Of a stretch of DNA of 64,000 nucleotides, positions 14,870-24,595 are shown in pieces. Under the pieces are notes generated by a model. It was not told the origin of the DNA. It saw only the letters and a list, made by a program, of their open reading frames with translations, and searched no databases. Each line of letters begins with the position of its first letter. Within the stretch, counting starts at the first letter, position 1. Source of the DNA: Plantibacter elymi (nom. nud.) (GTDB lineage: Bacteria > Actinomycetota > Actinomycetes > Actinomycetales > Microbacteriaceae); NCBI RefSeq assembly GCF_900177795.1, contig NZ_FXWJ01000004.1, forward strand, positions 186,001 to 250,000, in the 5' to 3' direction. The position numbers were made by a program, and so were the translations under genes.

Positions 14870-16717
14870 CTACTCGACGGTGACGGACTTCGCGAGGTTC
14901 CGCGGCTGGTCGACGTCGAGGCCCTTCGCCGTCGCGAGCTCCATCGCGAAGATGTGCAGCGGGATGACGGCGAGCAGAGGCTCGAACAGCGGGCCGGCGA
15001 GCGGGATCGGGATGACCTCGTCGGCCGAGGGGAGGACGGCGGCGTCGCCCTGCTCCGCGATCGCGATGACCCGGGCACCACGGGCGCGGATCTCCTCGAT
15101 GGTCGAGATGACCTTCGGGTGCAGGATCGCCGAGCCACGTGGGCTCGGGACGACGACGAAGACGGGCTGGCCCGGCTCGATCAGGGCGATCGGACCGTGC
15201 TTGAGCTCGCCACCGGCGAAGCCTTCAGCGTGGATGTAGGCGAGCTCCTTGAGCTTCAGCGCACCCTCGAGCGCGATCGGGTAGCCGACGTGACGACCGA
15301 GGAAGAGCACCGCGCGGGAGTCGGCCATCCAGTGGGCGAGCTGGGCGATCTTCTCGGAGGCCCCGAGGATGCTGGCGATCTTGTCGGGGACGGCCTGCAA
15401 CTCCTCGACCTGCGACGCCAGGAACGCCGGGGTGTGGGTGCCGCGGACCCGCGCGAGGTGCAGGCCGAACAGGTACAGCGCCGTGATCTGGGCGGTGAAC
15501 GCCTTCGTGGACGCGACCGCGACCTCGGGCCCCGCGTGGGTGTACACCACGGCGTCCGACTCGCGCGCGATCGTGGCGCCCTGCGTGTTGCAGATCGACA
15601 GGGTCTTCGCGCCGGACTCGCTCGCGAAACGCACCGCCATGAGCGTGTCCATGGTCTCGCCCGACTGGCTCACCGAGATGACGAGCGTGCGCGCGTCGAT
15701 GACCGGATCGCGGTAGCGGAACTCGTGGCTCAGCTCGACGGTGACCGGGATCCCGGCCCAGCGCTCGATCGCGTAGGTGCCGACCGTGCCGGCGTAGGCG
15801 GCGGTGCCGCACGCGATGATCACGATGCGGTTGATGTCGACGAAGAGCTCGTCGAGACCGGCGAGTTCGGGGATGACGACCTGGCCGCCCTCGACCCGCC
15901 CGCGGATCGTGTTCGCGACCGCGTCCGGCTCCTCGCTGATCTCCTTCGCCATGAAGCTCGACCAGCCGCCCTTGTCGGCCGCCGAAGCGTCCCACTGGAT
16001 CTCGAACGGCTCGGTCACGACGTGGTTACCGGAGAAGTCGGTGACCGTCACCTCGTCGGGCGTGATGACGACCATCTGGTCCTGACCGATCGCGACCGCG
16101 CGCTGGGTGTACTGCACGAACGCGGCGACGTCCGACCCGAGGAAGTTCTCGCCGTCGCCGAGTCCGATGACGAGCGGCGAGTTCCGACGCGCTCCGATGA
16201 CGACGCCGGGCAGGTCCTGGTGCATGGCGAGCAGCGTGAAGGCGCCGTCCAGGCGAGCGACGACGCGGCGGAAGGCCTCGGTGAGGTCGCCGGTGGAACG
16301 GTACTCGCGGCCGATGAGCACGGCGGCGATCTCGGTGTCGGTGTCGCTCTCGAAGGTGAAGCCGTCCGCGAGGAGCTCCGCACGCAGCTCGGCGAAGTTC
16401 TCGATGATGCCGTTGTGGATGAGCGCGAGGCGTCCTTCGTCACCGAGGTGCGGGTGCGCGTTGCGGTCCGTCGGTCCACCGTGGGTCGCCCAGCGGGTGT
16501 GTCCGATACCGGTCGAGCCCGGAGCGATGGGGTTCGCGGCGAGGTCCTCGGTGAGGACGGCCAGCTTTCCGGCGCGCTTCCGGGTGTTCAGCGAACCCGT
16601 CGCGTCGAGCACGGCGATCCCGGCGGAGTCGTACCCCCGGTACTCGAGCCGCTTGAGTCCGCCCATGAGGACGTCCACCGTCTTGTCGTTCCCGACGTAC
16701 CCTACGATTCCACACAT
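14870..16717 (-). CDS. glmS: Glutamine--fructose-6-phosphate aminotransferase (isomerizing)
   Basis: First step of UDP-GlcNAc synthesis: Fru-6-P plus glutamine to GlcN-6-P. 615 residues from ATG 16717, so Cys2 (MCGIVGYVG) becomes the N-terminal nucleophile of the class II glutaminase. GIGHTRWATHG and HNGIIENFAELR follow in the glutaminase domain; two SIS domains contain SVSQSGETMDTL and ALKLKELAYIHAEGFAGGELKHGP; the end is DQPRNLAKSVTVE. No glmS ribozyme-like leader is seen: a -10-like TATGCT ends only 7 bases before the ATG, suggesting a leaderless mRNA. glmM and coaA lie upstream on the same strand. Confidence 0.97.
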   Translation of the reverse strand: MCGIVGYVGNDKTVDVLMGGLKRLEYRGYDSAGIAVLDATGSLNTRKRAGKLAVLTEDLAANPIAPGSTGIGHTRWATHGGPTDRNAHPHLGDEGRLALIHNGIIENFAELRAELLADGFTFESDTDTEIAAVLIGREYRSTGDLTEAFRRVVARLDGAFTLLAMHQDLPGVVIGARRNSPLVIGLGDGENFLGSDVAAFVQYTQRAVAIGQDQMVVITPDEVTVTDFSGNHVVTEPFEIQWDASAADKGGWSSFMAKEISEEPDAVANTIRGRVEGGQVVIPELAGLDELFVDINRIVIIACGTAAYAGTVGTYAIERWAGIPVTVELSHEFRYRDPVIDARTLVISVSQSGETMDTLMAVRFASESGAKTLSICNTQGATIARESDAVVYTHAGPEVAVASTKAFTAQITALYLFGLHLARVRGTHTPAFLASQVEELQAVPDKIASILGASEKIAQLAHWMADSRAVLFLGRHVGYPIALEGALKLKELAYIHAEGFAGGELKHGPIALIEPGQPVFVVVPSPRGSAILHPKVISTIEEIRARGARVIAIAEQGDAAVLPSADEVIPIPLAGPLFEPLLAVIPLHIFAMELATAKGLDVDQPRNLAKSVTVE

Positions 16718-16724
16718 GTAGAGC

Positions 16725-16730
16725 AGCATA
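16725..16730 (-). promoter_or_regulatory. -10 element of a probable leaderless glmS promoter
   Basis: TATGCT on the minus strand (16730-16725) is separated by 7 bases from the glmS ATG at 16717. Initiation would fall at or next to the A of ATG, and no Shine-Dalgarno sequence is visible. The -35 is weak. Confidence 0.5.
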
Positions 16731-16849
16731 ATCGTGCGATTTTGCGAGGATCCTGCACCAACCTCGCGGCCCCGGAGATCGGCGTGGGTGCAGGGCACGG
16801 GCAGGGGTCCGGAACCCGCCTGCTGCCGGGCCGGTCCTCCTGCTGCGGC

Positions 16850-17803
16850 TCAGAGCTTCCGGAGCAGTACCGACGACACCGTGTGATCGGAGTCCTTCCG
16901 CAGCACGAGCTTCGCGCGTGAGCGGGTCGGGCGGATGTTGTCGATGAGGTTCGGTTCGTTGATCGAGCGCCAGAACCCACGCGCCTGATCGGCGGCCTCC
17001 TCGTCGGACAGCTCGGCGAAGACGTTGAAGAAGGAGTTCGGGTTCGAGAACGCGCCCCGCTTGAGCGCCATGAATCGGTCGACGTACCAGGACTCGATGT
17101 CCCGCGTCCGTGCGTCGACGTAGATGCTGAAGTCGAACAGGTCGCTGATCGCGAGCCCGCTGGCCGTCGCAGCCGGCTGCAGGACGTTCAAGCCCTCGAC
17201 GATCAAGACGTCGGGGCGGCGGACGACGACTTGCGCCGTCGGGATGATGTCGTAGCGCAGGTGGGAGTAGAACGGCGCCCGTACCTCAGCGGCGCCACTC
17301 TTCACCGCGGTGATGAACCGCAGGAGCGCGCGCCGGTCGTAGGACTCGGGGAAGCCTTTGCGATCCATGATGCCGCGCCGCTGGAGCTCCTCGTTCGGGT
17401 AGAGGAAGCCGTCGGTCGTCACCAGCTCGACGTGCGGGGTGTCCGGCCAGCGCGACAGCAGCTCGCGCAGCAGCCGCGCGATCGTCGACTTGCCGACGGC
17501 CACCGAACCCGCCACGCCGATCACGAACGGTGTGCGGAGCGCCTGGTCGCCGAGGAACCGGCTCGTCGCGCGCCCGAGATCCTGGGTGCCCTTCGCGTAC
17601 AGGCTCAGCAGCCGGCTGAGCGGCACGTAGACCTCCTCGACCTCACGCATGTCGAGACGGTCGCCGAGGCCGCGGATCTGCACGACCTCGGTCTCGCTGA
17701 GCGGTGTGGCCGTCTCCGGAGCGAGTCGCGCCCATTCGGCACGGTCGATCTCCACGTAGGGCGTCGGCTGCCCGGAGGCACCGCCCGTCGTCGTCGAAGT
17801 CAT
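16850..17803 (-). CDS. coaA: Pantothenate kinase (type I)
   Basis: ATP-dependent phosphorylation of pantothenate, the first step of CoA synthesis; 317 residues from ATG 17803. The P-loop is [17 protein letters not shown], about residues 100-116; the protein also has [42 protein letters not shown] and the C-terminal [19 protein letters not shown], all characteristic of CoaA rather than type II/III kinases. A weak GGAAGAG precedes the start. It lies between glmM and glmS on the same strand. Confidence 0.97.
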   Translation of the reverse strand: MTSTTTGGASGQPTPYVEIDRAEWARLAPETATPLSETEVVQIRGLGDRLDMREVEEVYVPLSRLLSLYAKGTQDLGRATSRFLGDQALRTPFVIGVAGSVAVGKSTIARLLRELLSRWPDTPHVELVTTDGFLYPNEELQRRGIMDRKGFPESYDRRALLRFITAVKSGAAEVRAPFYSHLRYDIIPTAQVVVRRPDVLIVEGLNVLQPAATASGLAISDLFDFSIYVDARTRDIESWYVDRFMALKRGAFSNPNSFFNVFAELSDEEAADQARGFWRSINEPNLIDNIRPTRSRAKLVLRKDSDHTVSSVLLRKL

Positions 17804-17849
17804 GCGATCACTCTTCCACAGCTGAAGCGCCGACCCGCCGCCGGACGAC

Positions 17850-19211
17850 TCAGATGGCGAGTCGCTCGCGCACGACGTCGGCGAGGCGGTGCGCCAGGCG
17901 ATCGGCGGTCGGTTGATCGGCCGCCTCGACCATGACACGGACGAGCTGCTCGGTGCCGGACGGCCGCAACAGCACGCGTCCGTCATCTCCGAGCTCGGCT
18001 TCGGCAGCCTGGACGGCAGCCTCGACGACCTCGTCGCCGACGAGGCGCGTGCGGTCGACACCCGTGACGTTGACGAGGATCTGCGGGTACACCTGCATCA
18101 CGGCGGCGAGCTCCGCGAGCGTCTTCCCGGTGCGCGCCATCTCGGCCACGATGTGCAGACCGGTGAGGATGCCGTCGCCGGTGGTCGCGTAGTCGGCCAT
18201 GATGACGTGACCCGACTGCTCACCGCCGAGCGAATAGGCGTTCGCGTTCATCGCCTCGAGGACGTAGCGGTCGCCGACCCCGGTCTGGACGACGTCGATG
18301 CCGTGCTCGCGCATCGCGACGTGCAGGCCGAGGTTGCTCATCACCGTGGCGACGAGCGTGTCGTCCTTGAGCTTGCCGCGCTCCTGCATCGAGACCGCGA
18401 GGATGGCCATGATCTGGTCGCCGTCGACGATCTTGCCCGCGGCGTCGACCGCGAGGCAGCGGTCGGCGTCGCCGTCGTGCGCGATGCCGAGGTCGGCACC
18501 GTGCTCGAGGACCGCCTTGGACAGGAGGTCGAGGTGCGTGGAGCCGACGCCGTCGTTGATGTTCATGCCGTCGGGGTCGTTGCCGATGATCGTGACCTTG
18601 GCCCCGGCGTCGCGGAAGGTCTCCGGCGACACACCCGCGGCCGCGCCGTGCGCGCAGTCGAGGACGACATGGATGCCGTCAAGGCGGTTCGGGAGGCTGC
18701 CGAGCAGATGGAGGACGTAGCGGTCCTCGGCGTCGGCGAAGCGGATGATCCGGCCGACGTCGGCGCCGGTCGGGCTGAGCTTGGGGCGGTCGAGGTATTC
18801 CTCGATGCGGCGTTCCACCGCGTCGGGCAGCTTCGTCCCGCCGCGGGCGAAGATCTTGATGCCGTTGTCGGGCGCGGGGTTGTGCGAGGCGGAGATCATC
18901 ACGCCGAAATCGGCGTCGATGTCGGCGATGAGGAACGCCGTCGCTGGCGTCGGCAGCACGCCAGCCTCGAGCACGTCGACGCCCGAGGACGCCAGGCCCG
19001 CCGCGACGGCGGCGGACAGGAACTCGCCGGAGATACGCGGGTCGCGTGCGAGCACGGCGACCGGGCGCTTCCCGGCGGCACGGCGGGCCTCAGCACTACG
19101 GCCTTGCCCAAGCACCACTGCGGTGGCTTGGGCAAGGCCGAGAGCGAGGTCTGCCGTCAGGTCGGCGTTCGCGAGTCCGCGTACGCCGTCGGTACCAAAC
19201 AGCTGAGGCAT
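17850..19211 (-). CDS. glmM: Phosphoglucosamine mutase
   Basis: Converts GlcN-6-P to GlcN-1-P for UDP-GlcNAc; 453 residues from ATG 19211 ([15 protein letters not shown]). The phosphoserine loop is [13 protein letters not shown] near residue 105, the metal loop [12 protein letters not shown], the sugar-binding GGEQSGHVI, and the phosphate-binding [12 protein letters not shown] at the C-terminus. Codons upstream of 19211 are open but are not family sequence. It follows rpsI by 25 bases, so it probably belongs to the rplM-rpsI transcript, coupling translation genes to wall precursor supply, an arrangement common in actinobacteria. Confidence 0.97.
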   Translation of the reverse strand: MPQLFGTDGVRGLANADLTADLALGLAQATAVVLGQGRSAEARRAAGKRPVAVLARDPRISGEFLSAAVAAGLASSGVDVLEAGVLPTPATAFLIADIDADFGVMISASHNPAPDNGIKIFARGGTKLPDAVERRIEEYLDRPKLSPTGADVGRIIRFADAEDRYVLHLLGSLPNRLDGIHVVLDCAHGAAAGVSPETFRDAGAKVTIIGNDPDGMNINDGVGSTHLDLLSKAVLEHGADLGIAHDGDADRCLAVDAAGKIVDGDQIMAILAVSMQERGKLKDDTLVATVMSNLGLHVAMREHGIDVVQTGVGDRYVLEAMNANAYSLGGEQSGHVIMADYATTGDGILTGLHIVAEMARTGKTLAELAAVMQVYPQILVNVTGVDRTRLVGDEVVEAAVQAAEAELGDDGRVLLRPSGTEQLVRVMVEAADQPTADRLAHRLADVVRERLAI

Positions 19212-19236
19212 CGAGCTTCGCTTGTCTTGAGAGCGC

Positions 19237-19722
19237 TTAGCGCTTCGAGAACTGCGGAGCCTTACGGGCCTTCTTGAGTCCGGCCTTCTTGCGCTCCTTG
19301 ACGCGAGCGTCACGGGAGAGGAAGCCGGCCTTCTTCAGGGTGGCGCGGTTGTTCTCCTCGTCGATCTGGTTCAGCGAGCGAGCGATGCCGAGGCGCAGCG
19401 CACCGGCCTGGCCCGAGGGGCCACCACCGGAGATGCGTGCGATGACGTCGTAGCCGCCGGCCAGGTCGAGGACGGTGAACGGGTCGTTGATGAGCTGCTG
19501 GTGCAGCTTGTTCGGGAAGTAGTCCTCGAGCGTGCGGCCGTTGACCGTGATGGTGCCGCTGCCGGGGACGAGGCGCACGCGGGCGATGGCCTGCTTGCGA
19601 CGGCCGACGGCTGCGCCGGGGACGCTCAGCACGGCGCGAGGCGCGGTGACTGCTGCTTCAGGAGCCGACTCGGTGGAGTAGCTCTGCGGGGTCTCTTCGA
19701 TGGAATCTGCGATGTTCGCCAC
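19237..19722 (-). CDS. rpsI: 30S ribosomal protein S9 (uS9)
   Basis: 161 residues from GTG 19722 with AAGGAT upstream. The conserved core runs from about residue 38 ([13 protein letters not shown]) to the C-terminal [12 protein letters not shown] whose tail reaches the P-site tRNA. An Ala/Glu/Ser-rich N-terminal extension of about 35 residues is absent from E. coli S9 but usual in actinobacteria. It follows rplM by 28 bases in the standard rplM-rpsI pair. Confidence 0.97.
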   Translation of the reverse strand: MANIADSIEETPQSYSTESAPEAAVTAPRAVLSVPGAAVGRRKQAIARVRLVPGSGTITVNGRTLEDYFPNKLHQQLINDPFTVLDLAGGYDVIARISGGGPSGQAGALRLGIARSLNQIDEENNRATLKKAGFLSRDARVKERKKAGLKKARKAPQFSKR

Positions 19723-19750
19723 TGTGTAATCCTTTTTTCTTGTCCGGTGC

Positions 19751-20197
19751 TTACTGGGCGACCTGGTCGAGCGTGAACGGCTTGGGCTGCTGAGCGGCGT
19801 GCGGGTGCTCGCTGCCCGTGTAGACCTTGAGCTTCTTCAGCTGGTCGCGGCCGAGCGTGTTCTTCGGCAGCATGCCGCGGATCGCCTTCTCGACGGCGCG
19901 GATCGGGTTCTTCTCGAGGAGCTCGGCGTAGGTGACGGCCGAGAGCCCGCCCGGGTAACCGGAGTGGCGGTAGGCCTTCTTCTGCAGGAGCTTGGCGCCG
20001 GTGAGGGCCACCTTGTCGGCGTTGATGATGATGACGAAGTCGCCACCGTCCATGTGAGGGGAGAAGGTCGCCTTGTGCTTGCCGCGCAGGAGCGCTGCAG
20101 CGTGGCTGGCCAGGCGGCCGAGGACCACGTCGGTGGCGTCGATGACGACCCAGTCGTGCGTGATCTCACTGGCCTTCGGGGAATACGTGCGCGTCAC
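19751..20197 (-). CDS. rplM: 50S ribosomal protein L13 (uL13)
   Basis: 148 residues from GTG 20197 ([20 protein letters not shown]). [16 protein letters not shown] and the [12 protein letters not shown] segment are conserved, as is [13 protein letters not shown]. The frame is open upstream to 20323, but that region carries the promoter leader. First gene of the rplM-rpsI-(glmM) transcript, driven by the promoter at 20330-20358 with a leader of about 125 bases. Confidence 0.97.
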   Translation of the reverse strand: MTRTYSPKASEITHDWVVIDATDVVLGRLASHAAALLRGKHKATFSPHMDGGDFVIIINADKVALTGAKLLQKKAYRHSGYPGGLSAVTYAELLEKNPIRAVEKAIRGMLPKNTLGRDQLKKLKVYTGSEHPHAAQQPKPFTLDQVAQ

Positions 20198-20329
20198 AAT
20201 AGTGCTGCTTTCTGGTCGGAGTTGGTCGTTCGTGAATCCCGCTCCTGTTGGGTGTTCCGAACGGAACGCCCGAGGTGGAGGGCTCAACTTCGGGTACCGC
20301 GCCGCAGAAGGCGCAGGCACCAACGGGAG

Positions 20330-20358
20330 AGTCTACGCGACGACACCCCGGCGGTCAA
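20330..20358 (-). promoter_or_regulatory. Promoter of the rplM-rpsI operon
   Basis: Minus strand TTGACC (20358-20353), 17-base spacer, TAGACT (20335-20330); a start near 20323 is expected. It is nearly identical in hexamers and spacing to the rpsL promoter at 46317-46345. Confidence 0.7.
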
Positions 20359-20373
20359 TTCCCACCGGGAACC

Positions 20374-21318
20374 TCACTCGGCGCTCGCTTCCACGTGCTC
20401 ATGGCTGCGCCGCTGACGGGTCTCGGCGGCCCGCGCATGCAGCAGCCCCGGCTCGGGGTAACCGACCTCGACGAGGGTGAGTCCGCGCGCCGGCATCACC
20501 CGGAAATCGATCTCCCGCCGCCCACCGTCCCGGAGCCGGACGACCTCCTCGAGCGACATGCGCCCCTCCCCCACGGCGACGCAGGCGCCGACGAGCGCCC
20601 GCACCATGCTGTGGCAGAACGCGTCGGCCGTGAGGCTCGCCACGAGCACGCCCGCTTCATCCCGCTCCCAGCTGAAGGACTGCAGGGTCCGGATGGTCGT
20701 CGCGCGTGGTCTCGGTTTGCAGTACGCCTGGAAGTCGTGGAGCCCGACGAGCGAGGTGGCCGCCTGGTGGAGTAGCTCGACGTCGAGCGACGTCGTCGTC
20801 CAGCTCGTCGTCCGCCGGAGGATCGGGTCCTTGCGGACGTCGGCGTCCGCGAGGCGGTAGCGGTAGTGACGCCAGACCGCCGAGAAGCGCGCGTCGAAGC
20901 CCTCTGGCGCCGGCTCCGCCGTGTGGATCACGACGTCGCGGTCCATCCCGAGCACACCGTTCAGTCGACGTACCAGGAGGGAGCTCGCGGTCTCGTTCCG
21001 CGGCGTCCCGTCGTGGAACTCGGCGTGGCGCCCCTGCAATCGCGTGATCTTCGCGAGCTGCGGCTCGGTGAGGTCGAGGTGGGCCACCTGACCGGCCGCG
21101 TGCACCCCGGCATCCGTCCGTCCGGCCACCACGAACCGCGGCATGGGCGGGACGGTCTTCCCGAGTACGCGGTAGAGCGCTTCCTCCAGGACCCCCTCGA
21201 CCGTGCGGAGCCCCGGTTGCTTCGCCCATCCGGCGAAGTCCGTGCCGTCGTACGCGATGGCAAGCCGGAACCGCTGGGTCGGGAGGACGTCCGCTGCCGC
21301 GACCTGCTCAGCGATCAC
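20374..21318 (-). CDS. truA: tRNA pseudouridine(38-40) synthase TruA
   Basis: Makes pseudouridine at positions 38-40 of tRNA anticodon arms. About 314 residues from GTG 21318 (a GTG at 21336 is an alternative; the frame stays open far upstream only as a shadow of the GNAT gene). The catalytic Asp lies in VVAGRTDAGVHAAGQVAH; the family N-terminus RFRLAIAYDGTDFAGWA and the segment ADAFCHSMVRALVGACVAVG are present. A charged Arg/Glu/His-rich tail of about 20 residues is extra. The start overlaps the preceding GNAT gene by 11 bases, and rplM's promoter lies just beyond its end. Confidence 0.95.
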   Translation of the reverse strand: MIAEQVAAADVLPTQRFRLAIAYDGTDFAGWAKQPGLRTVEGVLEEALYRVLGKTVPPMPRFVVAGRTDAGVHAAGQVAHLDLTEPQLAKITRLQGRHAEFHDGTPRNETASSLLVRRLNGVLGMDRDVVIHTAEPAPEGFDARFSAVWRHYRYRLADADVRKDPILRRTTSWTTTSLDVELLHQAATSLVGLHDFQAYCKPRPRATTIRTLQSFSWERDEAGVLVASLTADAFCHSMVRALVGACVAVGEGRMSLEEVVRLRDGGRREIDFRVMPARGLTLVEVGYPEPGLLHARAAETRQRRSHEHVEASAE

Positions 21319-22321
21319 GGACGTACGCCAGATCACGCGTCGTCGCGACGAAGCCCTGTCGTTCGTACAGCCCGAGTGCACCCGTTGGACTGGCCGTGTC
21401 GACCTCGAGGGTCGCCCGCTCGAGGCCGGCTGCCTGGATCCGACGAAGCGCGGTGGCCAGCAGAGCCGGTGCGAGTCGTCGGCCACGCCAGTCGCGGACG
21501 GTCCCGACGAGGGCGATGTACGCGCTGGTGAACCCCTGCGCGGACCAGCTGTCCTCGTCCACCTCGGCCAGCGTGAAGCCGACGACCCGTCCGTCGTCGT
21601 CGATCGCGACCACCGAGAGGTCGTCGCGGAAGTGGGATCCGCCGACGAACTGCGCCCACATCGCGGGGACCGTCTCCAGGCTGCCCCAGTGGTCCCGGAA
21701 CGAGTCGTTCCGAGCCTCCCTCGTGCGTTCGGCCACGTCCGGGTGGTACGCCTCGAGTCGGACACCGTCGGGCACGTCGATCTCGTCGACGGGCGCGGAG
21801 AGATCGCGCTCCATGATGGTGAAGTACCGCGCCACGGCGAAGCCGAACCGCTCCAACAAGCGCGCCGCCCCCGGGTTCCGTTCGTCGACGTAGGCACGGG
21901 AGGAAGCCGGAGCACCCGTCTCGACGGAGGCCAGCTGCTGCTCGGACCGTTCCAGCGACCACGCGAGCAGCGCTCGGCCGATCCCCCGCTCACGCCATGC
22001 GGGATGCACGCCGCCGAAGACGTACGAATACACGGACACGTCTCGTGATGGCGACAGGATCACCATCGCATAGGCGACCAGCGTGCCGTCGGCCGCGATC
22101 GCGAGCAGGCTGTCCGAGGCCATGTCGATCCACGCGTGGTCGAACTGGTCCGCGATCTCGTCGCGGCTCGTCACCCGGTGGGGGTTGTCGAACGGGTCCA
22201 TGGCGCGGCACAGGCCCACGATGTCGTCGATGTCTGCGCGGACCGCCGGACGCCACTGGTCGACGTCGGGGTGCTGCGGCAGGGCCGGTTGGCCGGCCGG
22301 AACGGCGGGAGTGGTACTCAT
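21308..22321 (-). CDS. Tandem GNAT acetyltransferase
   Basis: 337 residues with two GNAT domains. The first (about residues 25-165) has the acetyl-CoA loop RERGIGRALLAWSLE followed by NPGAARLLERFGFAVARYF; the second (about 185-335) has WRGRRLAPALLATALRRI and ALGLYERQGFVATTRDLAY. This tandem layout resembles MshD-like and streptothricin-type acetyltransferases, but mycothiol synthase identity is not supported strongly enough to name it. ATG 22321 with GGAG upstream; overlaps truA at its end. It is separated from rplQ by the terminator at 22363-22398. Confidence 0.82.
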   Translation of the reverse strand: MSTTPAVPAGQPALPQHPDVDQWRPAVRADIDDIVGLCRAMDPFDNPHRVTSRDEIADQFDHAWIDMASDSLLAIAADGTLVAYAMVILSPSRDVSVYSYVFGGVHPAWRERGIGRALLAWSLERSEQQLASVETGAPASSRAYVDERNPGAARLLERFGFAVARYFTIMERDLSAPVDEIDVPDGVRLEAYHPDVAERTREARNDSFRDHWGSLETVPAMWAQFVGGSHFRDDLSVVAIDDDGRVVGFTLAEVDEDSWSAQGFTSAYIALVGTVRDWRGRRLAPALLATALRRIQAAGLERATLEVDTASPTGALGLYERQGFVATTRDLAYVRDR

Positions 22322-22362
22322 GTCTCCAGCCTAGGACACCGTCGCAACGCCGCCAGGAACGG

Positions 22363-22398
22363 CGGAACCCCGCCCTCCGGATGGAGAGCGGGGTTCCG
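22363..22398 (-). terminator. Terminator after rplQ (end of alpha operon)
   Basis: CGGAACCCCGC (22363-22373) pairs exactly, 11 bp, with GCGGGGTTCCG (22388-22398). It lies 17 bases beyond the rplQ stop and ahead of the GNAT gene, marking the end of the long ribosomal-protein transcription unit. Confidence 0.8.
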
Positions 22399-22415
22399 TT
22401 CGTGTGTCGTTGAGC

Positions 22416-22961
22416 CTACTTGGCGTCCTTCACGGGAGCCTCGTCGGTGGTCTCGCCGGCGTCGACGGACTCGCCGTCGGTCTCGGTCGCCTCGACGGCT
22501 TCCGTCGCCTCTGCGTCGGCCGAGGTCTCCTCGGCCGGAGCCTCGTCGACCGGCGCTGCGGCGTGCTTCGCGGACTGCTTGGCCGGCTTCGCCTTCGGCG
22601 TGACGGGCTCGAGGACGAGCTCGATCACGGCCATCGGAGCGTTGTCGCCCTTGCGGTAACCGGTCTTGATGATGCGCGTGTAGCCACCCTGACGGTCGGC
22701 GACGAGGGGCGCGATCTCCGTGAAGAGCTCGTGCACGACGCTCTTGTCGGTGATGGTCGCGAGCACCCGACGGCGGGCGTGCAGGTCGCCGCGCTTCGCG
22801 AAGGTGATCAGGCGCTCAGCGAGCGGACGCAGGCGCTTCGCCTTGGTCTCGGTGGTCTGGATGCGCTTGTGGGTGAACAGCGCAGCAGCGAGGTTGGCGA
22901 GCAGGAGACGCTCGTGGGCAGGTCCGCCTCCGAGGCGGGGTCCCTTGGTGGGAGTAGGCAT
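22416..22961 (-). CDS. rplQ: 50S ribosomal protein L17 (bL17)
   Basis: 181 residues; core [25 protein letters not shown] to about residue 120 ([16 protein letters not shown]) matches bL17. The last about 55 residues are an Ala/Glu/Thr/Asp-rich acidic extension (for example [19 protein letters not shown]) not found in E. coli. Start ATG 22961 with GAGAG upstream. Last gene of the rpoA-containing operon, as usual. Confidence 0.97.
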   Translation of the reverse strand: MPTPTKGPRLGGGPAHERLLLANLAAALFTHKRIQTTETKAKRLRPLAERLITFAKRGDLHARRRVLATITDKSVVHELFTEIAPLVADRQGGYTRIIKTGYRKGDNAPMAVIELVLEPVTPKAKPAKQSAKHAAAPVDEAPAEETSADAEATEAVEATETDGESVDAGETTDEAPVKDAK

Positions 22962-23005
22962 TCTTGTCTCTCTTCAGGTTGGAAAGTCGTCAGGTGGATC
23001 GCGTG

Positions 23006-23998
23006 CTAGGAGACGGTCTCGTCGTCGTAGCCGCTGTAGAAGTGGGCGCCGTCGAACCCGGGAACCGAGTCCTTCAGGGAGAGGCCCATTTCGGTGAGCT
23101 TGTCGCGAACTTCATCCACCGACTTCTGTCCGAAGTTGCGGATGTTCATGAGCTGCGTCTCCGACAGCGCGACGAGCTCGCTGACGTTGTTGATGCCCTC
23201 GCGCTTGAGGCAGTTGTACGAACGCACGGAGAGGTCGAGGTCCTCGATCGGGATCGAGAGCTCGCCCGGCAGCACGGCGTCGACCGGCGCGGGGCCGATC
23301 TCGATGCCCTCTGCAGCGGTGTTGAGCTCGCGAGCCAGGCCGAACAGCTCGGTCAGCGTGCGACCGGCCGACGCGATGGCGTCGCGCGGCGTGATGGCCG
23401 GCTTCGACTCGACGTCGACGACCAGGCGGTCGAAGTCGGTGCGCTCACCGGCACGAGTCGCCTCGACGCGGTAGGTCACCTTGAGGACGGGCGAGTAGAT
23501 CGAGTCGACGGGGATCTGACCGGCTTCGCTGAACTCGTTGCGGTTCTGCGTGGCCGACACGTAGCCGCGGCCACGCTCGATCGTGAGCTCGAGCTCGAAC
23601 TTCGCCTTGTCGTTGAGGGTCGCGATGACGAGGTCCGGGTTGTGGACCTCGACGCCGGCCGGAGCCGAGATGTCGGCTGCGGTGACCTGGCCTGCGCCGG
23701 TCTTGCGGAGGTACGCCGTGATCGGCTCGTCGTGCTCGCTGGAGACGACGAGGCCCTTGATGTTCAGGATGATCTCGGTGACGTCTTCCTTGACACCGGG
23801 GATCGTGCTGAACTCGTGCAGCACGCCGTCGATGCGGATGCTGGTGACGGCTGCACCGGGGATGGACGACAGCAGGGTGCGACGGAGCGAGTTCCCGAGG
23901 GTGTACCCGAAGCCTGGCTCGAGCGGCTCGATGATGAACCGGCTGCGGAACTCCGAGATGGATTCTTCGGTGAGCGTAGGGCGCTGTGCGATGAGCAC
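23006..23998 (-). CDS. rpoA: DNA-directed RNA polymerase subunit alpha
   Basis: 330 residues from GTG 23998 with AAAGGAA upstream. The N-terminal domain (about 1-230) for dimerisation and core assembly includes [22 protein letters not shown]; the C-terminal domain (about 245-315) contains [19 protein letters not shown] and [13 protein letters not shown], the UP-element/activator surface. Length is normal. It lies directly between rpsK and rplQ; rpsD, often between rpsK and rpoA, is absent and a 50-base hairpin region occupies the gap. Confidence 0.98.
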   Translation of the reverse strand: MLIAQRPTLTEESISEFRSRFIIEPLEPGFGYTLGNSLRRTLLSSIPGAAVTSIRIDGVLHEFSTIPGVKEDVTEIILNIKGLVVSSEHDEPITAYLRKTGAGQVTAADISAPAGVEVHNPDLVIATLNDKAKFELELTIERGRGYVSATQNRNEFSEAGQIPVDSIYSPVLKVTYRVEATRAGERTDFDRLVVDVESKPAITPRDAIASAGRTLTELFGLARELNTAAEGIEIGPAPVDAVLPGELSIPIEDLDLSVRSYNCLKREGINNVSELVALSETQLMNIRNFGQKSVDEVRDKLTEMGLSLKDSVPGFDGAHFYSGYDDETVS

Positions 23999-24089
23999 TA
24001 TGGATTCCTTTCGGCTAAGTGTCCGCTATATGACACTTGCGTTGGCGAGGTAGTGAATGGTGTTCGCTGGCCCTGGTCACCAGGACCAT

Positions 24090-24139
24090 GCCGTGATCCG
24101 TCCGCGGCGATCAGACGATCGCTACGGACGGATCACGGC
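24090..24139 (-). promoter_or_regulatory. Strong two-tier stem-loop in the rpsK-rpoA gap
   Basis: A perfect 15-bp stem (24090-24104 with 24125-24139, arm GCCGTGATCCGTCCG) encloses an inner 6-bp stem GCGATC/GATCGC (24107-24112, 24117-24122). No T-tract follows. Attenuator, RNA-processing or stability element is possible; it lies where rpsD is found in many bacteria. Confidence 0.6.
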
Positions 24140-24155
24140 CGGTGAACCGAAGGAA

Positions 24156-24554
24156 TTAGACGCGGCGACGCTTCGGGGGGCGGCAGCCGTTGTGTGCCTG
24201 AGGCGTGACGTCGTTGATCGAACCGACCTCGAGGCCTGCGGCCTGGAGCGAACGGATCGCGGTCTCGCGGCCGGAGCCGGGTCCCTTGACGAAGACGTCG
24301 ACCTTCTTCATGCCGTGCTCCTGCGCCTGACGCGCAGCCGACTCGGCGGCGAGCTGTGCGGCGAACGGGGTCGACTTGCGCGAACCCTTGAAGCCGACGC
24401 CACCGGACGAAGCCCAGCTGATGACCGCGCCCGAGGGGTCGGTGATCGAGACGATCGTGTTGTTGAACGTCGACTTGATGTGGGCCTGGCCCACGGCGAT
24501 GTTCTTCTTTTCCTTCTTACGCGGCTTCCGAACGGCCGACTTTGGTGCTGCCAT
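24156..24554 (-). CDS. rpsK: 30S ribosomal protein S11 (uS11)
   Basis: 132 residues; [39 protein letters not shown] and the C-terminal [18 protein letters not shown] are canonical. Platform protein of the 30S subunit contacting 16S rRNA near the Shine-Dalgarno helix. ATG 24554, 41 bases after rpsM, in the usual rpsM-rpsK order. Confidence 0.98.
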   Translation of the reverse strand: MAAPKSAVRKPRKKEKKNIAVGQAHIKSTFNNTIVSITDPSGAVISWASSGGVGFKGSRKSTPFAAQLAAESAARQAQEHGMKKVDVFVKGPGSGRETAIRSLQAAGLEVGSINDVTPQAHNGCRPPKRRRV

Positions 24555-24595
24555 GAATATCTCCTGAGTCCTATGACGAGGCGACTAGGCGGGGC

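Noticed and set aside
13820-16921. 1033-codon plus-strand open frame opposite alr, acpS and glmS
   Set aside because: Same antisense artefact: low-complexity charged translation, and the minus-strand genes have catalytic motifs throughout.
20374-21993. 539-residue TruA-containing frame
   Set aside because: The upstream part is the antisense-phase shadow of the GNAT gene on the same strand in another frame; TruA homology begins after 21318.
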